A stretch of 64,000 nucleotides of DNA from Dendrocalamus latiflorus (Eukaryota > Streptophyta > Magnoliopsida > Poales > Poaceae): contig CM029642.1 in assembly GCA_017311315.1 (NCBI GenBank), positions 18,021,879-18,085,878 on the forward strand. Reading direction: 5' to 3'. Position 1 is the first letter of the stretch, and every line of letters begins with the position of its first letter. The notes beneath the pieces were generated by a model. The model saw only the letters and a list, made by a program, of their open reading frames with translations. It was not told the origin of the DNA and made no database searches. Below are positions 35,301 to 46,983 of this stretch, piece after piece. Position numbers and translations under genes: made by a program.

Positions 35301-36840
35301 CCTTCAAGAAGAGTTCCAACGGCTCAACCTAGAAGTAGTGGAGGAAGGATTTCTAGCCACTTTGGAAGTTCAACCAACCTTAGAAGATCAAATCAGAGCA
35401 GCTCAAAAGGAGGACAAGTATGTCCAGGAGATCAAGGATAATATGAAGAAAGGAAAAGCTTCGGGATTTTCAGAGGATGAAAAAGGTACCCTTTGGTTTG
35501 GGAAAAGAATTATTGTGCCTGAAAAGAAGGAGGTAAAGGAGTTAATATTAAAGGAAGCCCATGAATCTGGATATTCAATTCACCCTGGGAGCACCAAGAT
35601 GTACCAAGATCTCAAGGAAAGGTATTGGTGGTCAAGTATGAAACGAGAAATTGCAGAATACGTAGCCTTGTGCGATGTATGCCAACGGATTAAAGCTGAA
35701 CACCAGAGACCTGCGGGACTTCTGCAGCCATTGCAGATCCCTGAGTGGAAATGGGAAGAAATTGGTATGGATTTTATAACTGGATTACCAAGAACCAAAA
35801 CAGGGCACGATTCAATTTGGGTTATAGTGGATCGTTTGACAAAAGTCGCCCATTTCATTCCAGTAAAGACCACATACTCCGGGGATAGACTTGCAGAGTT
35901 GTACATGTCAAGAATTGTGTGCTTGCATGGGATCCCAAAGAAGATTGTGTCAGATCGAGGAACCCAGTTCACTTCGAGATTTTGGCAAAAGCTACATGAA
36001 CTTTTGGGCACAAACTTAAACTTCAGTACAGCTTATCATCCACAGACAGATGGTCAAACAGAAAGAGTAAATCAAATCCTGGAAGACATGTTGAGAGCTT
36101 GTGTACTGGCAAACAAGAGTAATTGGGATCAGAGTTTGCCCTATGCAGAGTTCTCCTACAACAATAGTTATCAATCCAGTTTGCAAATGTCTCCCTTCGA
36201 AGCCCTATACGGCAGAAAGTGTAGGACTCCATTGTATTGGAAGGAAACAGGAGAAGGACAAGTGTTTGGACCAGATGTGCTGAAGCAAGCAGAAGAACAA
36301 GTTCGTCTAATCCAGGACAGATTAAAAACAGCACAAACCAGACAGAAAAGTTATGCAGACAATCGACGTAGAAGCTTAGAATTCGTACCTGGGGATCATG
36401 TTTATTTGAAGGTGTCACCTCTCAAAGGAATGAGACGTTTTGGAGTCAGTGGAAAGCTAGCTCCCAGATTCATTGGACCTTTTCCTGTTGTGGCGAAACG
36501 AGGAGAAGTGGCTTACCAGTTGGAGCTTCCACCTCAGCTGTCAAAGGTGCATGACGTCTTCCATGTGTCTCAGCTAAGAAAGTGTCTCAGAGTTCCAGAA
36601 GAGCAGATGCCTCTAGATGAAATAAACGTGAAGGAGGACCTCACCTATCCAGAGTATCCAGTCAAGGTATTGGAGGAAGCAGAGCGCCGTACGCGCAGCA
36701 AGGTTATCAAGTTCTGTAAAGTGCAGTGGAGCAACCATTCAGAATCGGAAGCAACTTGGGAGCGTGAAGAGGATCTAAAAGAAGAGTTCCCCGACCTTTT
36801 TCCCAGTCCATCCGAATCTCGGGGTCGAGATTCTTTCTAA
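32365..36840 (+). CDS. Gag-Pol polyprotein of the Ty3/gypsy chromovirus
   Basis: A single open frame of 1,491 codons. Order: Gag core (WWENYRAAHQNAQAITWEEF, about residues 125-145); CCHC zinc knuckle (CFNCKNMGHYASNC, about 304); aspartic protease (LFDSGASHSF, about 393); reverse transcriptase (CVDYRSLND at about 606; catalytic FIDDIL at about 706); RNase H (FCDASRQGLG, about 853); integrase with an HHCC zinc-binding region (about 1072-1113) and DDE-type core (MDFITGLP; VSDRGTQFTS at about 1198); and a C-terminal chromodomain (VLEEAERR...VQWSNHSESEATWE, about 1432-1475), which targets chromatin in this clade. No stop or frameshift interrupts it, so this copy could be competent. Confidence 0.95.
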   Translation: MVNTRSNPGSSRDANNQPEDNIPPPPAQAPNLEQMMAMQLQLLQALAQNQVQPAQQAPNQAPQSKLGEFMRTRPPTFAGSVDPLEADDWIKDVERKLVLAQCNDNEKVLYAAHQLKGMAANWWENYRAAHQNAQAITWEEFVEAFRTTHIPTGIMEMKKREFYQLQQGNLSVSEYLNNFTQLSRYASEEVTSEATKIWRFTQGLDPNLKVQLVSNDFPTFQHLVNKAFVQEDAQRQLYENRKRKFQAQQGASSSRFRPNAPHYHKLSESSVPRTPFSGPRPNPQTPRANNGGQPPQNKTSAAGVQCFNCKNMGHYASNCPQKRPAMTPVRFNLGTTPARAPTAGQGRGAPQTPRTPQVVSRGHLNHVTAEAAQDAPDVVLGKFLVNSVIASALFDSGASHSFVSKDVVERYNWDVSKLQNPMLVQSPGKEMRTNTVCLDATVDINGVKFLANLIIIDSKGLDVILGMDWLTKYKGQIDCADRAVTITNSDGIQVRYKSNSPTQSRCSLNSVKGVTLEKVPIVSEYSDVFPEDLPGMPPDREVEFVINLVPGTAPISKRPYRMSANDLAEVKKQIEELQDKGFVRPSSSPWGAPVLLVKKKDVSLRMCVDYRSLNDVTIKNKYPLPRIDDLFDQLKGSCVFSKIDLRSGYHQLKLRPEDIPKTAFATRYGLYEYTVMSFGLTNAPAYFMNLMNKVFMEYLDKFVVVFIDDILIYSKNEEEHAEHLRIVLEKLRENQLYAKFSKCEFWLKKVAFLGHVISAGGVSVDPEKVNDVLNWTQPKSVSEIRSFLGLAGYYRRFIEGFSKLARPLTQLLKKEKKFEWSKPCEDSFQELKKRLTSAPVLTLPDIRKDFEVFCDASRQGLGCVLMQERKVVAYASRQLQPHEGNYPTHDLELAAVVHALKIWRHYLIGNRCEIYTDHKSLKYIFTQPDLNMRQRRWLELIKDYDIGIHYHPGKANVVADALSRKSYCAKLWIKDSMPTLQEEFQRLNLEVVEEGFLATLEVQPTLEDQIRAAQKEDKYVQEIKDNMKKGKASGFSEDEKGTLWFGKRIIVPEKKEVKELILKEAHESGYSIHPGSTKMYQDLKERYWWSSMKREIAEYVALCDVCQRIKAEHQRPAGLLQPLQIPEWKWEEIGMDFITGLPRTKTGHDSIWVIVDRLTKVAHFIPVKTTYSGDRLAELYMSRIVCLHGIPKKIVSDRGTQFTSRFWQKLHELLGTNLNFSTAYHPQTDGQTERVNQILEDMLRACVLANKSNWDQSLPYAEFSYNNSYQSSLQMSPFEALYGRKCRTPLYWKETGEGQVFGPDVLKQAEEQVRLIQDRLKTAQTRQKSYADNRRRSLEFVPGDHVYLKVSPLKGMRRFGVSGKLAPRFIGPFPVVAKRGEVAYQLELPPQLSKVHDVFHVSQLRKCLRVPEEQMPLDEINVKEDLTYPEYPVKVLEEAERRTRSKVIKFCKVQWSNHSESEATWEREEDLKEEFPDLFPSPSESRGRDSF

Positions 36841-36850
36841 GGGGGGTAGG
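36838..36850 (+). other. Polypurine tract of the gypsy element
   Basis: TAAGGGGGGTAGG, directly after the Gag-Pol stop and two bases before the 3' LTR; site of plus-strand priming. Confidence 0.85.
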
Positions 36851-36852
36851 TT

Positions 36853-39800
36853 TGTCACATCCCAAAATTTGGCTTTTTGAAAAATTTAAATTCAAATTAA
36901 TTATTTTAAGGTAATTGGATTTTACTTGGCTTTTATTTGCCTTTCTGGATTTTTCTGGAATTTAAAAACTATTTTTAGAGCTTAAAAAGTAATTCAAAAT
37001 ATGAAAATTAAATATCAACAGTAGTTGGAAATAATTTTATTTAGTCCAAAATATGTCCAGGAGCTTCTGTGAATTTTTCTGGAATTTTTGGAGGTGTTTT
37101 CATATTTTTCTGAGGCCTAAATAAATTTCTAGCATTTTCTGAAATTAAAAATCATTAAAAATCTCTCCCTTTTCCTCCAGCCGACGCGTGGACGGCCCAG
37201 ATCCGCCCACGTCGCCGCTCGGCCGATCCGGCCCGCTTTTTCCCCTTCTCCCTCCGCCAAGCGGGCCCGGCCTGTCAGCCTCCCGCGTCTTCCCCCTCAT
37301 TCTCTCTCTGCCCCTGGGCCCCGGCTGTCAGCCACCCGCGTTCGCATCCCGCCATCCCCTCCTCTTTGGGCGACGCGTGTACAGCCCGCCTCATCTCGGT
37401 CGTCCCCGCTTCGCCCGCTCTCGGACGCCCGATCCGCCTCTGGGTCGCGTGGCAGCCATCCGCGCCGCCCGCCCGCTCCCTTCTCTCTCTCACTGCACGC
37501 GGGGCCCGCCTGTCGGATTCGTCGTCCCCGCGGAGCCGCCCCTTTCCTTTCTTTTCCCCCCCTCTTTCCTTTCTCGCCGGCCGACCGTACCCGAGCCGAA
37601 TCCGGCCCTTTCCCTCTGTCTTCTCTCCGTTTTTGGAAGCCCCGGACGCCGCCGCGACCGAATCCCCGATCTTCCGGGCTCCCCTTCCATCGGCGCCCCC
37701 TCTTTCCCGTTTCTCCCCTTTCCTTCCTTTTCCCGGCCGACACACCGGCGAGCGATTGCGCGCCCGTGTCCCCTCCTCCGCCCCTATAAAAGCCCCCCTT
37801 GGCTCCGCCTTCTCCCGCACCACCTCCTAGCGCCCTCCACTTCTCCCTTTGAGCCCCGAGCGCCGTCGCACCAGAAGCTCCCCGTGCGCGTCCAGTAAGT
37901 GCTCCGGTGAGTAATCGCCGTCGCCTCGGTCTTCCCCGAAGCTCGCCGCCGCTACCTCGAGCACCCCCATGGCCGTGCGGTCCTCCCCGACGCCTCAGCC
38001 GCCCCTCCCCGCCGCCGGAGCGCCGTCGCACCGAAGGACCTGAGCCAGCTCCGCCTCCCTCTCGTCGCCGGCCACCTCCGCCCGTCCCCGAGCCCTGCCA
38101 ACCCCTCCGTTGGATTCGTCTCTGCTCCGGGTTTGCATTTCACGCGTCACCCGAACCCCTCCGCCACTCCCTCGCCGCCGACGACCCTGCCTCCGGCCAC
38201 CTTCCCCGGCCTCCCCTCCGGCAGGTAACTCAAAAGGCTTGATTGCCCTATATGGGTAGGCAAAGCCTCCCCCTCCCCTCTGGTTAGCAGCGCACTCCCT
38301 CGACTCCCCGGTGCGCGTTCGAGCCCTCGGCTCCGCGCGCTGGGTTGAGTTTTTCGTTATTATTCCGCGCTGACAAGTGGGTCCCACCCGTCAGCGGCAG
38401 CCGACTGTGCGGGCCACTGTCGTCTGGGCCCCACCCGCCTGTGTCAGCATCTGACAAGTGGGTCCAGATCCCAGTGGGTCCCACATGTCAGTGACCGCCA
38501 GTGGTTACTGGTCAGTGGGCCCCACCTGTCAGAAATTTGGGAATTTCTAGATTTATTCAAATCTGAGATTTTCAAATGAGCATAACTTTCTCATTTTAAC
38601 TCCAATTCCAGCCATTCAAATTTCTAAATTCATCTAAAATCATAATCTATCCAACTATGGCCTCTGTTGAATTTTTGGATCTTATTTGAATTTTTGTTTG
38701 TATTTATTTGCTTTGTTGCCTCGTCTTTTCTCGCGTAGATTCCAACGTTGTCAACGAACCCTCTCCACAGCAGCAAGAAGACCCAGAAACCCTGCAAGAA
38801 GGCAAGTCTCCTTTGACCATCTTGAACCTATGCTTTTGAAATGTTTTTAAAATATTTTAAATTATGTGCATTGCTATTTACTTAAAGTCACTAGTTCAAA
38901 TCTTTAGGAATTAGTTATTCCAACCTTGTTATGCCTTATTTGACTTTGATTGCCATGTACATTGTCACCCTAGAACTCCCTTTGTCTCAATAATGAGATT
39001 ACTATTAATCCTTGTGAATATTAGAATGGTAGGTTAATGCTTAGTCTTGCTATCTAATAACTTTGGAAAATCTTGAAAATGGGAAATTATGATTTATTAT
39101 TAAATCCTTGTGTTTGAAAGTGAAGTGGAAATTGGAGTTGTCACTGTGATTTTAAAATAAAATAAAAATGTGAAAGTTGGTTTAGATTAGGGTGGATGGC
39201 TGTTTGGGTTGGTGCAGTAAGCACGAGAACTTGTTAAGTGTATGTTCCACCCTAGTCAATTAAGGACCGACGCTTGTGTTTGTCCAAACTGAGCATTAAC
39301 CGTACAACCACAAGTCTATATGGGTACGACCTAGCTAACTAACCTATAAAGGTGTAGTTTAGATATCACCAGTGGTGTATTGAGTGCCAGGGTGTACTGG
39401 TTACTCATAGTGAGGGACAGGGTTTACTGTACTCATATGGCGCAAGAGGGGGCTTCAGATTGGGCGGATTTAACCCTTCTGCGGTGAAACCTCAGCGGGT
39501 GGTCTCTAGCTATACTGGAGTAGGTGAAAGGCTTTGTGATATTTTATCTGGGTCTCATGCCAAAGGAAGCATGTTGACTATTAAGATAATTTATCTCTTG
39601 TGGGTAAAGTGTACAAACTCTGCAGAGTGTAAAACTATTCGAATAGCCGTGCCCACGGTCAAGGGCGGGCAAGGAATGCATTCACATGGTAGATTTCTGG
39701 TTTTGGATTTAAAATCAAAAGTTTTGTATTCCGAGGGTGGAGGGAACTCTCGGAAGGGAATCCTGGCGGATGGAGCCAGAGAGGGTGGATGGAACCCGCA

Positions 39801-40394
39801 GTTTAAAACTTGACCAATGGTAATTGGTTAGCTAGTGTTGGTAGTTGGAACCTTCACTAGAAAGTTAATTCTGTTAAAACATTTACTTCATTAAATTAAT
39901 GCCTTCGAAAATAATTAGTAGTAATTGACTTTTCAAATATTGCTTTGTGCAAAAGAACCATATGGCCTTCTTTGTTAAGCCTTGCATCTATGCATTTTTC
40001 CCAAGACTTGCGGAGTACTTTATGTACTCACATGCTACACTTAAAAATAACATCTCAGAGGAAGTTGAAGCTCAAGAAGGTGACTACGACTACTGCTTCG
40101 CTTGTGGCTGTGATGGATTCTTCCCGGAGGACTAGGTCGCGCTTCCCCAGTCAATTGCCTGTGGCGAATTGATGGGTCATCCTCGAGTTTTATTTGCTTC
40201 CGCTCTATTTCTTGTGTGCGAGGTCTTAAACCTCCTTTGTAATAATGAGACCCGGTGGTCAGTACTCTTAATTATTGTAATAAATCGTTGATGGTGATGT
40301 TTTCCATTCTGTTTGACTGTGTGCACTAGCTTTGATCTGGGACTAGTGCTGTAATACACAGAGGGTCCGGGTTTGATAATCCGGAGGCCCGACA
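36853..40394 (+). repeat. 3' LTR of the gypsy element
   Basis: 3,542 bp at a constant offset of 9,419 from the 5' LTR, with no indels. Differences noted include 37043 (A versus G at 27624) and single changes in the GC-rich block that are mainly transitions. Confidence 0.95.
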
Positions 40395-40399
40395 TTATG
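40395..40399. repeat. 5-bp target-site duplication of the gypsy element, right copy
   Basis: TTATG, identical to 27429-27433. Confidence 0.95.
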
Positions 40400-40452
40400 G
40401 ATATCTTCCTTTCGCGAGACCTCGATTCTGGAGTGATAAGAGCAATAAAAAA

Positions 40453-43440
40453 TCATTGTGCGCAGTGAAACTTTCCTTCTGACTTTATGATGTTAGCCAG
40501 CAAAAAGTACGCCATCTCTCCTCGAATTCGTGAAAGGTCGGGCTGTTTCAATGCAGTTGATGGGATGGACGCAGCCTGTTGATAGGAATATCAATGTGCG
40601 TATATATATAACGTGATAAGTATAAAGTAATTATGGGAAGATTGACAAACCTTGGAATTGGTGATCCTCGAGGAATCGAGGAGTAGTTCCATATGGTGGC
40701 AAGCGTAGAAGCCACATGTGTTGCCCGGCGGCTGCTGGTGGCACTGCAAAAAATGGAATGTGTTAATTCAAGAGGCATTACTACCAACTGTTGCATATGA
40801 TTAATTAATGTGTAATAGCGAATACCTTAAAATCATGAGCATGTGTCAGGCCTTTGGCCCCTTGCTTCGAGACACATCCCATTGTAATGTACATCGCGAA
40901 CGCCCTATGCGATTCGAAAAAGTTAACCTTAGTCATTCGGAAGGAAAGAAAAAGTACAATATAGGTATGTATGGAGAAAATGTACTTACCTATCGATTAC
41001 TTGGTTGACAACTGTGAAGTCCATTTTATTCTTACTTAGGGAATCAAGGTAATATACCTTGTTCTATTTTGGTACAATTACTATTAAAATCCAATAATAA
41101 TTCTGATTGAAGGGCATAAGTACATAGTCCTTATTGCGGTAACCCAGCAGTGCTGCTGCAATGTACCTCTCGACGAGGGATGTATCCTCGTCGATGGTAT
41201 ACCTGGCGACCAAGTGTGGGTCCAAGAAACCAACTGATGATGATTTGGATGATCTTGCTTTAGTCAGCATGTGTCTATATATATAACACGAAAGCAACAA
41301 AATATATATGACATTTATCGGTATGACATGAACGGAGACTGTGATTGTACACACTTACAGCATCCAGCATCGAAGGAGTGAGACGTTGAGAGCGTTGAGC
41401 GTGAAAAGATCGAATAAATTCTCAAAGGTGATCACGAAGACACACGCTTGTTGATTGTGTTGTAAATCATCCGGCGTGAATTTGACAGTGATACTTGAGA
41501 TCCGTTCTCCCTCTGGCTTATTGGACTGCTCCATGTACCACTTGTGCAATTGCACGCAAGCAAGTGCTAGGGGTTGGAGGACCTTTTGCTCAAGCAACGG
41601 CTCGCGCAAGCACGAATTTGTGAGCCAATGGCAGGTACGGGATATCATCATTGGTCTTCTTTGCTTTGCTCTTACTGCCCTTGCTGCCTCGGCTATAGGT
41701 TGACTTTAAAGGTAGCAGCGGTGCAAGTTGTTCTAGCGAGAATAGCATCCGTGGAGATAGCTCCGGTGCAGCTAGCGATGGTGGAGACAAGTCTTGTAGT
41801 GGAGATGGCACCAGTGCATGTACCTGTGGTTCACACTGCCCTTCTGGTCCTACCACCGGTGAAGAAGCCTCCAGGGAGATATCGCTTTTGGGCCACTGGA
41901 TGAATGTTCCAATGGCCTGCCCTAGAGTCACGATCTCGTCGTTGGGGGGCTTCGGTAGTAGGACGACCTCAAAATTGACATGCACACCATCCACATTAAC
42001 TTTTGCGAAGCTGGCGCTAAAGCTTGACTGTGCACCATGGCCCCGATACCAGACTGATATGCTTGGCCCCAAGCAGCGTACAAGGGAACGGAGGCATATC
42101 TCACTTGGAGCCTACACTTCGTAGGCTCCTACATAACGATACAGAATTAGCTACTCGAATAGGCCTATCAATGGAGCAAGCATTCGAGAGATAATAATTA
42201 TTACCAGGATGTCGACCACAGGAAATCTTACCTTAGTTTGCGTCGGATTGGACGCGCAACTACTCGACGGTTGTGCGGGCTAGCTAGCACAGGAGCGGCG
42301 ACGGCCTGCTGATTTTCTGTATGTTTCCGCACCTCATCTCTGACTACATCAGCCAGCTCACCTATTAGCTCCTCTCTAAGAGATGCCTTGATCTCTTCTT
42401 GTAGTCGCTCCTCACGCTCGACTTTGGTTCTCTTCCTACGCCGATACATTTCGGAGTCATCTTGGAAACCATGTTTCCAAGGAATGTAAAGGCTAAGGCC
42501 TCTCGTACGGCCCGGGTGCTCCTTGTTTCCCAGGGCCATGAAGAGCATATCATTCTCCCTTGTTCCCCTAAATGATCCCAGGGTAGATTCAAAACTCAGC
42601 TCTTCCTGCAAGAGCACGACATGTCATTTCAATTCGTACGAAGTTGTGGAGTAATTACAAGCTACGTAGTTCGATCGATATCTTACCAGGCACTGGGACA
42701 CTTGTTGGTCTGTAGGGTTTCGAAAGGAGACGTCCCCCGATGTCGTTGTAGATGACCTTGCTCTAATCAAATTTCGAGCGCGGTCATCCGGAATATTGCC
42801 AAATGGCGGGGCGATGTCCTGCTGGGCTGCCAGTTCATCCTCCTTCGTCCACTACGGGATTTTACCCGCATACCCAGCTGTGCCAAGTCTATGGGGGTGT
42901 GTGTTTTTTGCTTGGAGGGCCTTGTGCGCCGCACTTGTACTTTTGAAATCTTCGGTCGTCTTCATCGCCTTGAACTCTTCCCATTGTGGTTCCAGGAATG
43001 GGTATTTATGAAAAGGCATTTCGTCTGTCTCCACGTATTTCTTGACAAGCGTGCTCTTGAAGTTATTCCATGCTTTGCACGCCGCTAGCAAGGTTTGTCG
43101 TTGCACGACGTCCTGGTGTTCTTCTTGGATTTCGAGCGATGCCAAAATTTCAGTCCACAGCTCACGTTTCCGAGTCTCAGGCACGTTCTTCCATGAATTG
43201 AATGTGATCGCAATTCCTTCTCGTGCAACTATTCCGATCATTCTTCAGAATGCGCTCACTGCTTTGTGAGGAAGGAGAGGGACCCCAGATCCATCGACCG
43301 CTATGATGGTAAATCGGCCCTCAGGCTTCTTCGATAGCCCTCTTCCTTGCCATCTTGATTTGGACCGGACGCCTTCGGCGATGGTGTTGAAGAATGCGCG
43401 GATGACATGTTGCTCAGAATCTAGTATAAGTACATGTATT
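40453..43440 (-). pseudogene. CACTA transposon second protein with C-terminal Ulp1-like (C48) protease, degenerate
   Basis: Multi-exon coding region on the minus strand, 5' end near 43440. In order: a segment GLSKKPEGRFTIIAVDGSG followed by IGIVAREGIAITFNSW (43100-43400); GNKEHPGRTRG (about 42530); a charged coiled-coil region (42340-42450); VTLGQAIGTFIQWP (about 41900); and a C48 protease-like end. Supported 3' exons are 40826-40904, 40651-40743 (PPGNTCGFYAC, with the presumed catalytic Cys) and 40453-40575 (TGA at 40453-40455). Breaks: TGA at 43245-43247, TAG at 42852-42854, TAG at 41064-41066, and a frame change near 41600. The tnp2-type transposase ORF is not in the window, so this is the rear half of a CACTA element, continuous with 26796-27433 before the gypsy insertion. 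Confidence 0.75.
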
Positions 43441-44151
43441 ATGAATCTAGTATAAGTAAAGTTGACTATTCCCTTCTATAATTTGTAACACAAAGCACGA
43501 GCCTATAAAAGCGAGAGAGATTGGAAATAGAGGTGGATGGGTGAGAGAGAGATGGGAGAGATATATAGAGATAGAACGATAGAGTTAGAGATAGAGATTG
43601 GCTTGCTGTTTTTCCCCCAATCTAGCATATATATCTACGTTGAGACTTGTAAAGGTTTTAAAAGTTGAAGGAATTCAACGTTGGGTGCTTCTGGGGGGTG
43701 GTTGGTGCATGGAATAGCTTGTATGTTTTAAATCTTCCATTACAGGGGAAGTAATTCCATGTGGTCCCCATTTTAAAAATAAGAAGGAGAAAATTTTGAA
43801 TTTGTAATAGACTGTTAGTTTGGTGATTTTAAAATTTAGATAAATTTAGCAGATCCAGGGCCCCCTCCAGAACCATAGCCCCACCCACCACATACACACA
43901 GCAAATTGAACTTCTTATAGCCCCTAAGATGATCTTAGTCTCACATACATATCTGCTTACAACTATGTCACGAGTTTGTTCTTGATTTTGCATGACCATA
44001 GTTCATGATTGACATTTTCAGAAATCTGAGATAATATCCTTGGCAGTAGCAACTAACTTGTACTTAATTCTGCTTCACTCGCCCAGCCACAAATCACCTT
44101 CAGGTTCTGAGTTGGTCTACAAACTTCTCCACACGATGAACAGAGTAGTTG
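43441..44151. other. Flank between the CACTA remnant and the NLR pseudogene
   Basis: Contains GAGAGA/TAGAGA purine repeats (43515-43600) and unrecognised AT-rich sequence. No CACTA right terminus was seen. It probably includes the former promoter of the NLR pseudogene. Confidence 0.5.
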
Positions 44152-44968
44152 ATGGACGGAGTCATGGTGAGCGTTGCCACAGGGGTGATGAACTCCCTCC
44201 TCACCAAGCTCACCACGCTGCTGGAGGAGGAGTACAAGGTGCAAAAGGGCATTAAGCGAGACATCACCTTCCTGAAGGATGAGCTGAGCAGCATGAACGC
44301 TCTCTTAGAGAAGCTGGCTGAGACGGAGCTGCTTGACCCACAGCAGAAGGAGTGGAGGAACCAAGTGAGGGAGATGGCCTACGATATCGAGGACTACATC
44401 GATGAGTATATGCATCGGCTCCACTAGGACCCGGGAGAATCCAGCGGTATCAAGGGGTTGCTTCACAAGACGATCAAGAAAGTGAAGAAGCTGGGAGCTT
44501 GTCCTAAGATCGTTGAGCAAATGAAGAACTAAAGACTCGCATCGTCGAGGCAAGCGAGCGACGTGACAGGTACAAGCTTGATGCAGTCCTCGACTCTGGC
44601 AACACTGGTGTTGTGCCGATCGACCCTCGGTTGCCTGCCCTGTATGCTGAGGCATCCGACCTTGTTGGTATTGATGTTCCCAAGGAGGAGCTCATCAAGT
44701 TGGTGAACGATGGGGAGGAGCAGTTGAAGGTGGTGTCAATTGTGGGGTTTGGAGGATTAGGCAAAACTACTCTTGCCAACCAAATATATAAAAAAGTTGG
44801 TGAACAATTTGATTGTCGGGCTTTTGTATCGGTGTCCCAAAAACCTGATGTAAGGAAGATTTTACGAACCATTCTCTCTCAATTTAAGAAGCAAGAGTAT
44901 GACAACGCCAACTCAGGGGATGAGGAGTGGATCATAAATGCACTAAGGGATTTCCTTAAGGACAAGAG

Positions 44969-45274
44969 GTATCAAATTTTAAATATAATTTTCATTAAAT
45001 CAGCACAAAATATTCTGTTCTTCCCTCAACATATAAATTTATCAGCGAACGAGCAGTGGTTGGCAACGTTAAGCTACAAGATATGTGAGTTACATTTCAT
45101 ATCAAGTCATGCATTTTTGCCATCAACATGATTAATTTGTTTTTGAAGGAAAACATTAGGAGAGTGTCCTACCGTGTATATATTATACCAAAGATAAAAA
45201 GTTATGTACAGAAAGAAAAAGAAAAGAGAAAGACCTTAAGTCAAATTGAACTGTGATTCTCTTTCATTTGGTAG
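44969..45274 (+). other. Intron of the 44-kb NLR pseudogene
   Basis: 306-bp GT...AG intron splitting the Arg codon of KRYF, as in the left-edge NLR. Confidence 0.8.
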
Positions 45275-46927
45275 GTACTTCATTGTAATCGATGATATAT
45301 GGAGTACTCAGGCATGGAAGATTATCAAATGCGCTTTGCTGGAGAATGTTTGTGGTAGCAGAATAATAGTGACAACAAGAATTGCTACGGTTGCCAAGTC
45401 ATGTTGCTCCCCTCACCATGATGTTATATATGAACTAAAGACACTAAGTGAAGCTGATTCTAAGAGTTTGTTCTTTAGAAGAATTTTTGGCTATGAAGAC
45501 CGGTGCCCTCCTCACCTTAATGAAGTTTCAATTGGAATCATTAAAAAGTGTGGTGGTTTACCATTGGCAATAATTACTATATCGAGTTTATTGACTACAA
45601 AATCAAACAGGAGAAAAGAGTGGGTTAGCATTTGGAATTCAATTGGTTCAGGACTTGAGAAAAACTCTGATGTGGAAGAAATGAAAGGAATTTTATCTCT
45701 TAGTTACAATGATCTTCCTCGCCATTTAAAGACATGCTTATTATATCTAAGCATGTATCCAGAGGATTATGAGATCTGGAGGGTTGACATTGTAAGGAGG
45801 TGGATAGCAGAAGGTTTCATCAAGGTTGTTGGGGGAGAAATTTAAGGGAGGAAGGGGAATGCTATTTTAATGAACTTATAAATAGAAGTATGATCCAACC
45901 AGCACATCTCAGGTATGATGGTCAAGCACTGACATGTCGTGTTCATGATATGATTCTTGATCTCATTATATCCAAGGCAGTTGAAAAAGTTTGATCAGTT
46001 TTATGGGTGATCAAACACATAGGCTGGTATTGCAAGATAAAGTTCGCCGGCTCTCACTTGACTACCGTGGCCTAGAAAATGCGACACTGATGTCATCAAT
46101 GGCTACTTCTCATGTTCGATCCCTTAGCATATTTGGATATTCTAAACAAATGCCTCCTATTTCAGACTTTCAGGCACTGAGAGTTGCCAATCTCGAACAT
46201 TGTGAGAAATTGGAAAATGGTTATCTGAGAAACATTGGGAAGTTGTTTCAGTTGAGGTACCTACTGATTAATAATGCAAGGACCATTACACGGCTTCCAG
46301 AACAGATAGGAGAGCTACAATTTTTGGAAACATTGGATCTACAGTTTACTGGTATAATAGAATTGCCGGCAGGCATTGTTAATCTGCGACGGCTGAAATG
46401 GTTACTTGTTAACGGTATAAAATTGCCCGATGGAGTCGGGAACATGCAAGCTCGAGGGACTGGGGTATGTAGCTGTGGTCAACGAAAGCTCAATAAATTC
46501 TTTGCAGAGTTTGGGCAGTTTGACAAAACTGAGAAAGCTTTATCTTGTTTGGCGCGTTAGCGACTCATGCAGTGACAAAACAAGATGCGCTGACAGCTTG
46601 GTTTCGTCGCTTGGCAAACTCTGTAGCTCCAACCTTCAAGTTTTGTACGTGGACGGTTTTGGTGATGTTCATTATCCTGAGGTCTCGTTGGATTCTTGGT
46701 CCCCACCGCCTCATCTCCTGCAGGAATTGTGCATCCAAATTTTCTGCCTCCATGGGATTCCAGAGTGGATGGCCTCACTGGCCAACCTCACCCGCTTAAG
46801 CATCAGGGTTAATCTAGTGACACATGAAACCTTCCAGATATTTGGGGACATACCCGCATTGCTACTTCTGGAGCTGCAGATAAACTCCCACAAAGCAGGC
46901 TCCAAAGAAAGGCTCACTGTATACTGC

Positions 46928-46983
46928 GGTAAATTCCGATATCTGCAGAGCTTACGTTTACGGGATAGGATCATGGGTCTGAG
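46928..46983 (+). repeat. 56-bp direct repeat at the NLR breakpoint, copy 1
   Basis: NLR coding sequence (GGTAAATTCCGATATCTGCA...GGGTCTGAG) that recurs at 51227-51282 with two differences. It marks the point where the LRR coding sequence is interrupted. Confidence 0.9.

Larger units (their letters stand above)
27434..40394 (+). mobile_element. Complete Ty3/gypsy chromovirus retrotransposon (Tekay/Del type)
   Basis: 12,961 bp with two 3,542-bp LTRs beginning TGTCACATCC and ending GGCCCGACA, a TTATG target duplication on both sides, an initiator tRNA-Met primer site, an extra 5' ORF, an open 1,491-codon Gag-Pol and a polypurine tract. I count nine differences between the LTRs by reading, about 0.25%. 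It sits inside a CACTA element, so it is the later insertion. The long LTRs and the upstream ORF resemble rice RIRE3/RIRE8-type elements; that assignment is inference. Confidence 0.95.
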
